Assembly (NCBI GenBank): GCA_963776735.1
Contig: CAVZNV010000016.1
Span: 124,001-188,000, forward strand
Length of the DNA: 64,000 nucleotides
Source: PALSA-612 sp963776735
GTDB lineage: Bacteria > Actinomycetota > Thermoleophilia > Gaiellales > Gaiellaceae
Direction of reading: 5' to 3'
Shown here: piece after piece, positions 49,069-57,702 of the stretch
Layout: each line of letters starts with the position of its first letter
How positions within the stretch are numbered: the stretch's first letter is position 1
The notes under the pieces: model-generated
Databases searched by the model: none
Told to the model about the DNA's origin: nothing
What the model saw: the letters and a program-made list of their open reading frames with translations, nothing else
Made by a program: the position numbers and the translations under genes

Positions 49069-49851
49069 CTAGGCGGGTAACAGCTGCTTGCCGGCGAGAG
49101 CGCCCAGCGCGCGCTCGCGCAGCTCGGCGGCCACCGACGCCACGTCGCTCTCGGGCGGCAGCCGGACCATCAGTGTCAGCCAGACGGTCTTTTCCGTCAC
49201 CTCCGAGACGAGGACGGTCACGTCGGACGGCCCGGCGCCCTCGAAGCCCTCGACCGCGCCCAGCACGGCGGCGCGCGCCTCTTGGACCGGCGTCGTGATC
49301 GCGATCGGCAGCTGCACGGACACCGATCGGCGTGGGTCGTTGATCGACCGGTTGGTGATGATCGAGCTCGCCATCTGCGAGTTGGGCACGAACACGCGGC
49401 GACCCTCGTCCGTGACCAGCACCGTCTGCATCAGCGAGATCTCCGTCGCCGTGCCGGTGATGTCGTTGATCGTCACGCGGTCGCCGAGCCGCACGGACTG
49501 CGACCAGCCGAGCAGGATCCCCGCTCCGACGTTCGTCAGCGGCGTGGCGAACGCGATCCCGATGAAGATCGTGATGAACGCGGTCGACGCGAGCAGGCTG
49601 CGGGCGAGCGCGTCGGTCGACGGGAACTCCTGCAGCACGCCCCACGCGACGATCGCGAGCAGGAGAACCGTGACCAGCCTGCGCAGGATCACGAACCGCG
49701 TCCGCTGGCCCGCCAGCTCGAACTTCGTGCGCTTGTCGCCGACGCGCACCAGGTAGCCCTTCCAGGCCGCCGTCATGAAGAAGTAGACCGCCGCGACGAT
49801 GCCGACGCCGACGACGCCGGTGATCAGCGCCGAGCGAAAGTGCTCGCTCAC
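49069..49851 (-). CDS. MscS-family mechanosensitive channel
   Basis: Small-conductance mechanosensitive channel homologue of 260 residues. Three transmembrane helices are at about 8-28, 60-75 and 85-115. The pore helix region is FITIFIGIAFATPLTNVGAGILLGWSQSVRLGDRV, followed by the beta domain VFVPNSQMASSIITNRS typical of MscS. It should protect the cell during hypo-osmotic shock. It is encoded right after zwf (stop and start almost touch) as the last gene of rpe-zwf-mscS. Confidence 0.9.
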   Translation of the reverse strand: MSEHFRSALITGVVGVGIVAAVYFFMTAAWKGYLVRVGDKRTKFELAGQRTRFVILRRLVTVLLLAIVAWGVLQEFPSTDALARSLLASTAFITIFIGIAFATPLTNVGAGILLGWSQSVRLGDRVTINDITGTATEISLMQTVLVTDEGRRVFVPNSQMASSIITNRSINDPRRSVSVQLPIAITTPVQEARAAVLGAVEGFEGAGPSDVTVLVSEVTEKTVWLTLMVRLPPESDVASVAAELRERALGALAGKQLLPA

Positions 49852-49852
49852 G

Positions 49853-51277
49853 TCAGGACTCCTCGGGCAGGCACCAGTCGCGCGGCGCGATCAGGCGCTG
49901 GGCGCCTGCCGGGCCCCACGAGCCCTTTGCGTACCGCTGCAGCCGCGGCGGGTCGTCCAGCAGCGGCGTCGAGAGCTGCCACAACCGCTCGATCCCGTCG
50001 GCGTCCGTGAACAGCGTCTGGTCGCCCATCATCGCGTCGTACAGCAGACGCTCGTACGCCTCCAGCAGCGTGCCGTCCGAGCCGTCGTACGTGAACGTCA
50101 TCGCCGCCTCGTGGAGGTTCATGCCCGGCCCCGGCTGCTTGGCAAGGAACCGCTCCGAGATCGAGCCGGGATCCTGGAACTCGATCACGAGCTCGTTCGG
50201 ACGCTGCGAGGCGCGCTGACCCGACGCGAGCCTGAACATCCGCAGCGGCGGCTCCCGGAACGCCAGCGAGATCGTCTGCCGGCTCTCCGCCATGCACTTC
50301 CCCGTGCGCAGATAGAACGGCACCCCGGCCCAGCGCCAGTTGTCGACCTCGACCTCGAGCGCGACGAAGGTCTCCGTCTGCGAGCTCTTCGCGACGCCGG
50401 GCTCGGCGCGATAGCCGTCGTACTGGCCACGGACGACGCGCGCCGGCTTGAGCGGCTTCATCGCCTCGAACACCTTGTTCTTCTCCACCCGCAGCGCCTT
50501 CGCGTCGAGCGAGGTCGGCGGCTCCATCGCGACGAAGCCCAGAACCTGGAACAGGTGCGTGACGACCATGTCCCGGAAGGCGCCCGTGCCCTCGTAGAAC
50601 GACGCGCGACCCTCGATCGACAGCGTCTCGGGCACGTCGATCTGGACGTTGTCGATGTGGTCGCGGTTCCAGATCGGCTCGTAGAGCCCGTTCGCGAACC
50701 GCAGCGCGAGGACGTTCTCGACCGACTCCTTGCCGAGGAAGTGGTCGATTCGGAACACGTCGCGCTCCGGGAAGACCGAGTGGATCGCGCGGTTGAGCTC
50801 CCGCGCGGAGGCGTAGTCCCAGCCGAACGGCTTCTCCACGATCACGCGTGCGCGCTTGGCCAGCCCGGCGGCGGCCAGATCCTCGATCACCGACTCGAAG
50901 GCCGCGGGCGGGATCGCGAGCTGGAAGAGTCGCCGCGGCCGGCCGCCGATGTCGTGCTCCGCCTGCGCGACGGCCTCGGCCACGGAGCCGTGGTTCGCGC
51001 CCAGGATGCGGTGGCAGAAGTTGACCCGGTCGACCGCGCGCGTCCGCTTCGGTCCGAACATCTGCAACGAGAGCAGCGCGGTCGCGCGCATCTCGTCGTT
51101 CGAGAGCTCGCCCCGCGAGACGCCGACGATCCGGTAGTGCTCGGGCATCAGCCCCACGGATGCGAGGTGGAAGAGCCCCGGAATGATCTTGCGCCTCGCC
51201 AGGTCGCCGGTCGCCCCGTAGAGGACGATGACGTGGTTCGGCGGCCGCTCGTAGCCGTGGCGCGTCGCAGCCATCAT
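49853..51277 (-). CDS. zwf: Glucose-6-phosphate 1-dehydrogenase
   Basis: Oxidises glucose 6-phosphate to 6-phosphogluconolactone with NADP (EC 1.1.1.49), the entry to the oxidative pentose phosphate pathway. 474 residues: coenzyme motif VLYGATGDLARRKIIPGLF near residue 20, VIVEKPFGWD, the active site RIDHFLGKESVENVLALRF and the substrate region FYLRTGKCM. The ATG overlaps the rpe stop (ATGA). pgl and ppgK lie 6-7 kb away, and rpe and rpiA directly upstream, so the pathway is clustered. Confidence 0.95.
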   Translation of the reverse strand: MMAATRHGYERPPNHVIVLYGATGDLARRKIIPGLFHLASVGLMPEHYRIVGVSRGELSNDEMRATALLSLQMFGPKRTRAVDRVNFCHRILGANHGSVAEAVAQAEHDIGGRPRRLFQLAIPPAAFESVIEDLAAAGLAKRARVIVEKPFGWDYASARELNRAIHSVFPERDVFRIDHFLGKESVENVLALRFANGLYEPIWNRDHIDNVQIDVPETLSIEGRASFYEGTGAFRDMVVTHLFQVLGFVAMEPPTSLDAKALRVEKNKVFEAMKPLKPARVVRGQYDGYRAEPGVAKSSQTETFVALEVEVDNWRWAGVPFYLRTGKCMAESRQTISLAFREPPLRMFRLASGQRASQRPNELVIEFQDPGSISERFLAKQPGPGMNLHEAAMTFTYDGSDGTLLEAYERLLYDAMMGDQTLFTDADGIERLWQLSTPLLDDPPRLQRYAKGSWGPAGAQRLIAPRDWCLPEES

Positions 51278-51978
51278 CGGCCTCCCGCCGAGACGCGGTC
51301 GCCGCCGACGGCCGCGGCTAGCGCGCGATAGGCGGCGGCCGGGTCGTTCTGCCAGAAGATCGCGCTGCCGGCGACGAGCAGGTCGCCGCCCGCGTCGCGC
51401 ACGGCCCGAACGTTGTCGGCGTGGATGCCGCCGTCGACCTGTACCAGGCAGGGGTCTGGCACCGACCTGCGCAGCTCCGCGATGCGGTCGAGCGCTTCCG
51501 GCATGAACTTCTGGCCGGAGAGGCCCGGATGGATGCTCATGCAGAGCGCGAGGTCGGCGCCCTCGGCGGCCGCGGCAGCCTGCGCGACCGGCGTCTCCGG
51601 GTTGAACGCGACGCCGGCTCCGAGGCCGAGCTCGCGGGCGTGCGCGATCGTTCGCGCGGGGTCGGTCGCAACCTCGGCGTGGAACGTGACGCTGTCGCCG
51701 CCGGCCTCCTTGATGCTCTCGAAGTGCCTGTCGGGCTCGGCGACCATCAGGTGGCAGTCGATCCGCCCTGCTCGCTCGTGCACGAGCCCGGAGATCGACG
51801 CGAGCACGACCGGGCCGATCGTAATCTCCCGGATGAAGTGCCCGTCGCCGACGTCGAAGTGGAAGATGCGGACGCCCGCGTCGAGGAGCACGTCGAGCTG
51901 CTCGCCGAGTCGCGAGAAGTCGGCGGCGTAGAGCGAGGGCTCGATCTCGGGCCCTCGTACCCAGTCGGCCCACGTCAC
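51274..51978 (-). CDS. rpe: Ribulose-phosphate 3-epimerase
   Basis: Interconverts ribulose 5-phosphate and xylulose 5-phosphate (EC 5.1.3.1). A 234-residue TIM barrel with EPSLYAADFSRLGEQL, the metal/acid residues in FHFDVGDGHFIREITIGP, IDCHLMVAEPDRH, CMSIHPGLSGQKFMP and LVQVDGGIHADNV. The second catalytic Asp is in VDGGI. DNA around 51440-51461 forms a short imperfect palindrome within SVPDPCLV. GTG start with TACTGT ending 6 nt upstream, so it is likely leaderless. It is divergent from rpiA and heads rpe-zwf-mscS. Confidence 0.95.
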   Translation of the reverse strand: MTWADWVRGPEIEPSLYAADFSRLGEQLDVLLDAGVRIFHFDVGDGHFIREITIGPVVLASISGLVHERAGRIDCHLMVAEPDRHFESIKEAGGDSVTFHAEVATDPARTIAHARELGLGAGVAFNPETPVAQAAAAAEGADLALCMSIHPGLSGQKFMPEALDRIAELRRSVPDPCLVQVDGGIHADNVRAVRDAGGDLLVAGSAIFWQNDPAAAYRALAAAVGGDRVSAGGR

Positions 51979-51983
51979 GGCCG

Positions 51984-51990
51984 TACAGTA
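51984..51990. promoter_or_regulatory. Overlapping divergent -10 elements of rpe and rpiA
   Basis: TACAGT on the + strand (51984-51989) and TACTGT on the minus strand (51990-51985) share five base pairs. The minus one ends 6 nt before the rpe GTG and the plus one 9 nt before the rpiA GTG. RNA polymerase cannot use both at once, so the two pentose-phosphate genes should be reciprocally or competitively transcribed. Confidence 0.5.
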
Positions 51991-51998
51991 CCGACCTA

Positions 51999-52646
51999 GT
52001 GACCGACGTTCAGCACGAGAAGCGGCTCGCCGCGGAAGCCGCGGCTGACATGGTCGAGGACGGCATGCGCGTCGGGCTCGGCACCGGCACGACCGTCGCG
52101 TTCCTGCTCTTCGCGCTCGCCGCGCGGAAGCTCGACCTGCGCTGCGTCGCGACGTCCGTCGCCACGGAGAAGGCCGCGACGGAGCTCGGCCTCGCCGTCG
52201 AGCCGTTCGACTCGCTCGACCGGCTCGACATCGCGATCGACGGCGCAGACCAGATCGCGCCGGACGGCTGGCTGGTCAAGGGCGGCGGCGCCGCGCACAC
52301 GCGCGAGAAGATCGTCGCCGCGGCCGCCGACCGGTTCGTCGTGATCGCGTCGTCGGACAAGCCCGTCGACGCGCTCACGCCGCCCGTGCCGCTCGAGCTG
52401 ATGGCCTTCGGGCTCCAGTCGACGCTCCGCATGCTCGGCCGGGTGTCGATCCGCGACGTGCCGCCGAGCCCGGACGGCGGCGTGATCGCCGACTACGAGG
52501 GCTCGTTCGAGAACCCGCAGGCCCTGGCGACCTATCTGAACACGGCACCGGGAGTCGTCTCACACGGGCTCTTCCCGCCGTCACTTGTCTACGAGATCCT
52601 CGTCGGCCGCGGCGACAAGGTCCAGCGCCTCGTGCCGCCGAGCTGA
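51999..52646 (+). CDS. rpiA: Ribose-5-phosphate isomerase A
   Basis: Interconverts ribose 5-phosphate and ribulose 5-phosphate (EC 5.3.1.6). 215 residues with the phosphate loop GLGTGTTVAF, AIDGADQIAPDGWLVKGGGAAHTREKIVA (catalytic Asp, Glu and Lys region) and VPLELMAFGLQSTLRML. GTG start, 20 bp from the divergent rpe gene, sharing an overlapping -10 region. Length is at the short end for the family but nothing essential is missing. Confidence 0.94.
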   Translation: MTDVQHEKRLAAEAAADMVEDGMRVGLGTGTTVAFLLFALAARKLDLRCVATSVATEKAATELGLAVEPFDSLDRLDIAIDGADQIAPDGWLVKGGGAAHTREKIVAAAADRFVVIASSDKPVDALTPPVPLELMAFGLQSTLRMLGRVSIRDVPPSPDGGVIADYEGSFENPQALATYLNTAPGVVSHGLFPPSLVYEILVGRGDKVQRLVPPS

Positions 52647-52727
52647 GCGGGAAGGTGGTTCGCTCTCCGGCGATGAGAAGCGGGGGCTCACACAGTCTCG
52701 TTCGGTGAACCTACGAAAGGAGTCCTG

Positions 52728-53237
52728 ATGAGTACCGACGCGGTTCGGCGAGCCAACCTCGCCGCGATCACCTGCGACCCCCGTCCTCAGCTGCCCGACG
52801 GCTTCCGGCGGAACAGCACCCGCCTCGGGGCAGCGCTTGGCGCAGCTCGCACGGGCCTCAGCGTCTACGAGCTGCCTCCCGGCCAGGCTGTCAGCCCCTA
52901 CCACTTCGAGAACCCCGACGAGGAGTGGCTCCTCGTCGTCTCGGGCACGCCGACCCTGAGGCATCCGGGCGGCGAAGAGCAGCTCGAGCCGTGGGACGTC
53001 GTCTTCTTTCCGCCCGGCCCCGACGGAGCACACCTCGTCCGGAACAACAGCGACTCGACCGCCCGCGTCGCGATGTTCTCCTCGCAGGCAGCGGCGGTCG
53101 GTGCCGTCGTCTACCCGGACAGTGACATGGTCTGGGTCTGGACAGAGGACGACTCGGTCGACCTGATCGTCAAGCGAAGCAGTGCCGAGGACGACATCGC
53201 GCCGTGGATCGCCGGGGAGGACGGAAGCGTGACGTAG
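52728..53237 (+). CDS. Cupin-domain protein
   Basis: A 169-residue cupin. The metal-binding motif is SPYHFENPDEEWLLVVSGTPTLRHPGG (one His of the usual pair is replaced by Phe-Glu), then WDVVFFPPGPDGAHLVRNNS. It shares the EEWLLVV-GxPTLRH core with the cupin at 35582, so the two are paralogues. Function unknown. The ATG has a good Shine-Dalgarno AAAGGAG 5 nt upstream, unlike most genes here. It is followed by a 19-bp gap to the convergent LprI-like gene. Confidence 0.85.
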   Translation: MSTDAVRRANLAAITCDPRPQLPDGFRRNSTRLGAALGAARTGLSVYELPPGQAVSPYHFENPDEEWLLVVSGTPTLRHPGGEEQLEPWDVVFFPPGPDGAHLVRNNSDSTARVAMFSSQAAAVGAVVYPDSDMVWVWTEDDSVDLIVKRSSAEDDIAPWIAGEDGSVT

Positions 53238-53256
53238 GCGCGCCGCTAGAGCTAAC

Positions 53257-53679
53257 TCAGTGCGAGCGGAGCGTGTGGAGCATCGTGCCCAGCTCGGCGA
53301 GGTGGGTCTTGTTCCGTGACACTTCGCACTGCGCGAAGGCGACCGGCTCGAGCGTGCCACCTGAGTACCTCGACGCTTCGGCCGTGCAGTTGGAGCGCCG
53401 GTAGGCCAGCCACGACCGCTCGCCGCTCGCGAACGAGGCCCGGGCGGCCGCGGAGGCGAGCTGGTTCCAGATCGCCTTCACCTGCGCGTCGATCTTCTTG
53501 TCGGACGCGAGCAGGGCCTTCTCGGCGCAGCCCTCCATGTCGAGCGTCGTCTTCGGCTTTGCCGGACACGGCAGCACCGTGAACGGCTCCTTGATCACGG
53601 GCGGCCCGGATGCCGCAGCCGCGACGGCCGCCGACGCGGCGACGAGGACGACGGCTGCGAGGAGCGCGACTCGTCTCAC
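53257..53679 (-). CDS. Secreted LprI-like (DUF1311) protein
   Basis: 140 residues with a signal peptide (VALLAAVVLVAASAAVAAAA). The mature domain has the DUF1311/LprI pattern: CPAKPKTTLDMEGCAEKALLASDKKIDAQVKAIW, then SWLAYRRSNC and FAQCEVSRNKTHLAEL, with four Cys. LprI of Mycobacterium is a lysozyme inhibitor, and other DUF1311 proteins have different roles. The GTG overlaps the stop of the long surface-protein gene upstream (GTGA), so the two are translated together. Confidence 0.82.
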   Translation of the reverse strand: MRRVALLAAVVLVAASAAVAAAASGPPVIKEPFTVLPCPAKPKTTLDMEGCAEKALLASDKKIDAQVKAIWNQLASAAARASFASGERSWLAYRRSNCTAEASRYSGGTLEPVAFAQCEVSRNKTHLAELGTMLHTLRSH

Positions 53680-56600
53680 TTGTGCGTCTTCGGCTTCTTG
53701 GCGGTGATCACGACAGTGTGGCCGCCCTGAACGAGGACGGTCTTGCCTGTCGCGAAGTTCTTGACCGCGACCAGGCCGTGCTTGACCGTGATCTGCGTGT
53801 GGTCGGCGTAGTCGGCGACGAGCCAGTTCGTTCCGCGCACCGTCGCCGACGCGTACTTGCCCTTCGTCGTGAACTTGCCCTTGCCGCTCCCCCACAGGCG
53901 CCGCGCGGGCTTCTTCGACTTCGCGAGTGCAGAGACCTTGCGGCCGAACTTGGAGAGGTTGCCGCCGGTGAGCTGGAGCTGCACGACGCCGCCGACCGTG
54001 CCCTGGAAGATGAACTGGCTCGGGACCCCGTCTGGGACGCCGTAGAAGATCATCTCGTGGCCCGCCGTGTCCTGGAGGTCGATCTCGGCGTTGCCGGTGA
54101 CGCTGACGACCGTCCCCTTCGGCAGGTCCTGCGCCTGGTCGAGCGGGATGAACGTGTTCGAGCCGGGCAGCTTGACCTGCGCCTCGGGCTTGCCCGGAAC
54201 CGGGCTCGCGTTCACCTGCACCGTCGTCGTCGGGCCTGTGGGCGGCGGCGGAGGCGGCGGTGCAGGCGGAGGTGCCGGCGGCGGAGGCGGAGTCGTGGTC
54301 GTGGGCGGCGGCGGAGCCGGCGGCGGATTCGTGGAAGGCGGCGGAGGCGGTGGCGGTGGCGGTGGCGGTGGCGGCGGAGGTGGCGGGGGCGGAGGCGGAG
54401 GCGGAGCCGTCGTCGCCTTTTGCGCGGTCGCCGTGGCCGACGCGGTGTTGCCGGCGTCGTCCGTCGCCGTAGCGGTGTAGGTGACCTTGCCGTCGGCGAG
54501 CGGCGTCGCGTCGATGCCCGACACCGACCAGTTGCCGGAGCCGTCGACCGTGGCGTCAACCGGGCCGACGGTCGTCGTGCCGTCCGAGAGGGTCACGGCG
54601 ACGGACGCGCCCGGCTCGGTCGTGCCGCCGGCGGTCAGGTTCTTCTCGTTTGAGACCGTGATCAGGTTGATGTAGGACGTGATCGCGACCGAAGGCGCAA
54701 CCGTGTCCTTCGTCGCCGTCTGCGAGGTCGAGGCTGAGTTCTCGTGCGTGTCGGTGGCCGTCGCGGTGTAGGTGATCGTGCCGTCGGAAAGCGAGGACAC
54801 GTCGATGCCGGACACCGACCAGTTGCCGCTCCCGTCGACCGTCGCGGCAACCGGGCCGACCGTCGTCGAGCCGTCGGTGACCGTCACGTCGACGGCGTCG
54901 CCCGGATCAGTGGTGCCGGTCGCGCCCGCGTTCGTGACGTTGGAGGAGTTGACCGGGTCGGTGACGGTGGTGATCCCGACGTTCGGAGCCGCAGCGACGT
55001 AGAACTCGAAGTCCTCGTCGTAGCCGCTGACGCCGTTGGCGTCGACCGCCTGGACGTGCCAGCAGTAGTGCCCGGGCGCGAGCGGCGGGGTCGTGTACGA
55101 GGGGTTGTCGGCGACCGGGACGTCGATCGGCGCGCTGTAGTCGCAGCCCTCGCCCTCGGTCCCGTACTGGAGCTGGTAGCCGGTCTCGCCGCCAACGTTC
55201 GTCCACTGGATCGTGGCCACGTTGCCGTCGATCGTCGACGCGTTGTCCGGCTTGAGCGGCGTCGGAATCCCGAGCACCTTGATCGTCGTCGAGGCGCCGC
55301 CCGTGCTCGAGCCGTTCGAGAGGCAGATCCAGACCGTGTTGTCGCCGTAGCTCAGATCGGATCCAGGCACGTCCGTGGTGGTCGAGTCGGGCGCGGAGTA
55401 GCTGCCGCCGAGACCGTTGATCGCCGTCCCCGTCGAGCAGTCGTCACCGACGACGACCGAGTAGGTGCCGCTCTGGTCGGCGTGCCACGTGATCGTGGAC
55501 GGAGTCTCGCCCTGGTCCGGCCCGATCGTCAGCGGAGCGGTGTTGTCGATCGTGACGTTCGGCGTCGACGCGACCGTGAACAGGTTCGAATCCGACCAGC
55601 TCCCGACGAAGTTGCCGCTCTCCGAGCGCATGTGCCAGCAGTAGTCGCCGTCGTCGAGGACGTTCTTGAACGCGGTCGCGGCCATGCCCGGGTCGATGCC
55701 GGTCGCGTCGACGATCGGGCTCAGATAGCCGCCGCCTTCGCCGACGCCGCAGCTCTCGCCGCCCTTCGCCGTGACCTGGAGGTCGAGGCTCGTGATGCCG
55801 CTGTCCCCGGGCGTCGTCCATTGGAACGTCGGCGAGTTGTCGTAGGTCGTGCCGCTCGGGTCGCCGAGCGTCGGCGCCGCGGGAACCCAGCCGACCGTCG
55901 CGTTCGTGTCCGAGTAGATCGTGCCGCCGTTGCCGCCGGGCGTGGAGGCCTGGACGGTGTCCGTGAAGCCGCTCGAAGGCTGGGTGTAGTTCAGGACGGC
56001 GTCGCCGTTCGCGTCCGTGTTCACGGTCTGCGGGAGGCCGACGGGGCTGCTGAACGGGCTGGCCTCGAACACCGGGGCGTAGTTCGAGAACGTGACCGGG
56101 GCGTCCGCGATGCCGGCGCCGCTCGGATCGGATAGGTGCGCCGTCAGCGTCGCGTTCTGGCCCGCCTCGACCGTCTGCTGGGCAGGCGAGATCGTCAGGT
56201 CGTTTGAGTTCTGCTCGGCTCCGGCTGTCCCGATCTGGCGCCACGCCTCGGATTCGTTCTCGCCGTTGCCGCAGTTGCCAGGGTCGAAGCCGCCGGTGTC
56301 GAGGACGTGCCCAGAATCCGTCGAGGTGTAGTTCGTGTCGTCGACCGTGACGGTGACAGTGGGGTCCTTCTCGTCAGGACCGGCGAAGACGTCGCAAGAC
56401 TCGAAGTCCGCGACGTCGCTCGTGTCGAAGGCGTCGCCGTTCGGATCGGGGTCGGTGAGGATCGCCGAGTGTCCGGGGTCGATCGTGATCGGATCGCCGT
56501 TGTTCCAGAATCCGCTGTTCAGTGTGAACTCGGCGCCGTTGTAGAAAAGGACGTCGACGTTGCTGACGGTGACCGCCGACCCGGATGTGTTGTCGAGCCG

Positions 56601-56924
56601 GATGGCGCCATCGTCGATGTTCGAGTTGTCGTAGCCGTAGAAGTCGATGTTCGGATCGTTCTTCCACGGAGTCGGGAACGTGTCAGGCGTACCACGCAGC
56701 CTGTCCGCATAACCCACGTAGACGGTCAAAGGATTGGTGCCGTCCGCGTTGTGGACCTTCGGCGCCGGCGGCTGCTCGACCGGTGGCGGCGGACTCGTGG
56801 GCGGCTTCGGCGGCGCGATGATGCCGTGCGGGCTGTTCAACGCGAGGCCGGTCGAGGCCGCGCCGAGGAGCAACGCCGTGATCAGCACGGCACGCAGGGC
56901 GAACCTCCGACTCCTTCTCCTCAC
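53676..56924 (-). CDS. 1082-residue exported surface protein with Ig-like repeats, long polyproline stalk and FecR-like domain
   Basis: Signal peptide at about 10-30. Residues about 60-230 form a unique domain (VYVGYADRLRGTPDTFPTPW). A Big_1-like domain follows (TISPAQQTVEAGQNATLTAHL), then fibronectin-like modules with WTTPGDSGITSLDLQV and WTNVGGETGYQLQYG. Two near-identical Ig-like repeats share the core TVDGSGNWSVSGID. Next comes a very long Pro-rich stalk (about 860-915, including a run of more than 20 Pro). The C-terminal FecR-like domain (about 925-1050) has LPKGTVVSVTGNAEIDL and SATVRGTNWLVADYADHTQITVKHGLVAV. There is no LPXTG or membrane anchor. GTG with SD GGGAGG. It is likely a secreted adhesin or matrix protein; the role is inferred from architecture only. 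Confidence 0.8.
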   Translation of the reverse strand: MRRRSRRFALRAVLITALLLGAASTGLALNSPHGIIAPPKPPTSPPPPVEQPPAPKVHNADGTNPLTVYVGYADRLRGTPDTFPTPWKNDPNIDFYGYDNSNIDDGAIRLDNTSGSAVTVSNVDVLFYNGAEFTLNSGFWNNGDPITIDPGHSAILTDPDPNGDAFDTSDVADFESCDVFAGPDEKDPTVTVTVDDTNYTSTDSGHVLDTGGFDPGNCGNGENESEAWRQIGTAGAEQNSNDLTISPAQQTVEAGQNATLTAHLSDPSGAGIADAPVTFSNYAPVFEASPFSSPVGLPQTVNTDANGDAVLNYTQPSSGFTDTVQASTPGGNGGTIYSDTNATVGWVPAAPTLGDPSGTTYDNSPTFQWTTPGDSGITSLDLQVTAKGGESCGVGEGGGYLSPIVDATGIDPGMAATAFKNVLDDGDYCWHMRSESGNFVGSWSDSNLFTVASTPNVTIDNTAPLTIGPDQGETPSTITWHADQSGTYSVVVGDDCSTGTAINGLGGSYSAPDSTTTDVPGSDLSYGDNTVWICLSNGSSTGGASTTIKVLGIPTPLKPDNASTIDGNVATIQWTNVGGETGYQLQYGTEGEGCDYSAPIDVPVADNPSYTTPPLAPGHYCWHVQAVDANGVSGYDEDFEFYVAAAPNVGITTVTDPVNSSNVTNAGATGTTDPGDAVDVTVTDGSTTVGPVAATVDGSGNWSVSGIDVSSLSDGTITYTATATDTHENSASTSQTATKDTVAPSVAITSYINLITVSNEKNLTAGGTTEPGASVAVTLSDGTTTVGPVDATVDGSGNWSVSGIDATPLADGKVTYTATATDDAGNTASATATAQKATTAPPPPPPPPPPPPPPPPPPPPPPPSTNPPPAPPPPTTTTPPPPPAPPPAPPPPPPPTGPTTTVQVNASPVPGKPEAQVKLPGSNTFIPLDQAQDLPKGTVVSVTGNAEIDLQDTAGHEMIFYGVPDGVPSQFIFQGTVGGVVQLQLTGGNLSKFGRKVSALAKSKKPARRLWGSGKGKFTTKGKYASATVRGTNWLVADYADHTQITVKHGLVAVKNFATGKTVLVQGGHTVVITAKKPKTHK

Positions 56925-57015
56925 CGCATTTCCTCCCAGGCCCTGGACCCCCGAATACCGCGAGAGCCGCGTGATCGTACCCGAATCGGATTTTGCCCGC
57001 CAGCAGGCGGTTTGG

Positions 57016-57684
57016 CTATCCCCCGACCGCGGGAGGATCGGCGATCACGAGCGACCGGGCCGCACGGACGCGCCCGGCCGGAATCGACGGGTCGCCGGCG
57101 AGCAGGAGCTCCAAGGGCTCGACCTTCGAATCGCCGGTCACGAGCCAGAGCAGCTCGCGCGCGCCGTCGATCGGCGGATAGGTGAGCGTCATCCGGAGCC
57201 GGCCCTGGTACTCGCCTGTGATCGCGACCGTGCGGTCGGCGACGTCGAGCACCGGGTCGCCGGGAACCAGCGAAGCCGTATGGCCGTCGGGACCGAGGCC
57301 GAGGTGGATGAGATCGAACTGCGCGGGCAGCAGCGCGGCGTACTCGGCAGCCGCGGCCTCGAGGTCGCCGGCCTCGACGGGCATCGGCCGCAGCCGCGCA
57401 ACGGCAGCCGCCGGGAGCGACTGCTCGAGGTGCGTCAGGTTCCGGTCGTCGTCGCCCGCCGGCGCGACGCGCTCGTCGACCTGGAAGATCTCGGTCCGCT
57501 CCCAGGGAACGTCGAGCTCCGCGAGCAGTCGGAACGCCTGCCACGGCCCGGTTCCGCCCGACAACGCGAGCGTGAACGAGCCACGCTCGTCGACCGCCCG
57601 GCGCGCCCGGTCAGCGATCGCCTCGGCCACTGAGCGGGCCGCGGCGTCGGCGTCCTGCATCACTTCCAGCTCGTGCAGCGCCAC
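57016..57684 (-). CDS. pgl: 6-phosphogluconolactonase
   Basis: Hydrolyses 6-phosphogluconolactone made by Zwf (EC 3.1.1.31). 222 residues of the SugI/DevB family: FTLALSGGTGPWQAFRLL, IFQVDERVAPAGDDDRN, FDLIHLGLGPDGHTASLVPG and LRMTLTYPPIDGARELLWLVTG. GTG 57684 is chosen because TATTCT ends 7 nt before it (leaderless); an ATG at 57711 would overlap the divergent gene. It is part of the scattered pentose phosphate cluster zwf-rpe/rpiA/pgl/ppgK. Confidence 0.92.
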   Translation of the reverse strand: MALHELEVMQDADAAARSVAEAIADRARRAVDERGSFTLALSGGTGPWQAFRLLAELDVPWERTEIFQVDERVAPAGDDDRNLTHLEQSLPAAAVARLRPMPVEAGDLEAAAAEYAALLPAQFDLIHLGLGPDGHTASLVPGDPVLDVADRTVAITGEYQGRLRMTLTYPPIDGARELLWLVTGDSKVEPLELLLAGDPSIPAGRVRAARSLVIADPPAVGG

Positions 57685-57690
57685 GGCCGT

Positions 57691-57697
57691 CAGAATA
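57691..57697. promoter_or_regulatory. Overlapping divergent -10 elements of pgl and the holin-like gene
   Basis: CAGAAT on + (57691-57696) ends 6 nt before GTG 57703; TATTCT on the minus strand (57697-57692) ends 7 nt before GTG 57684. The two hexamers overlap by five bases, the same design as at rpe/rpiA. Confidence 0.5.
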
Positions 57698-57702
57698 CGT
57701 GC

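Noticed and set aside
54300..54420. GGCGGTGGC tandem repeats as a minisatellite
   Set aside because: These are Pro codons of the polyproline stalk on the minus strand. Variation in number is possible, but the function is coding.
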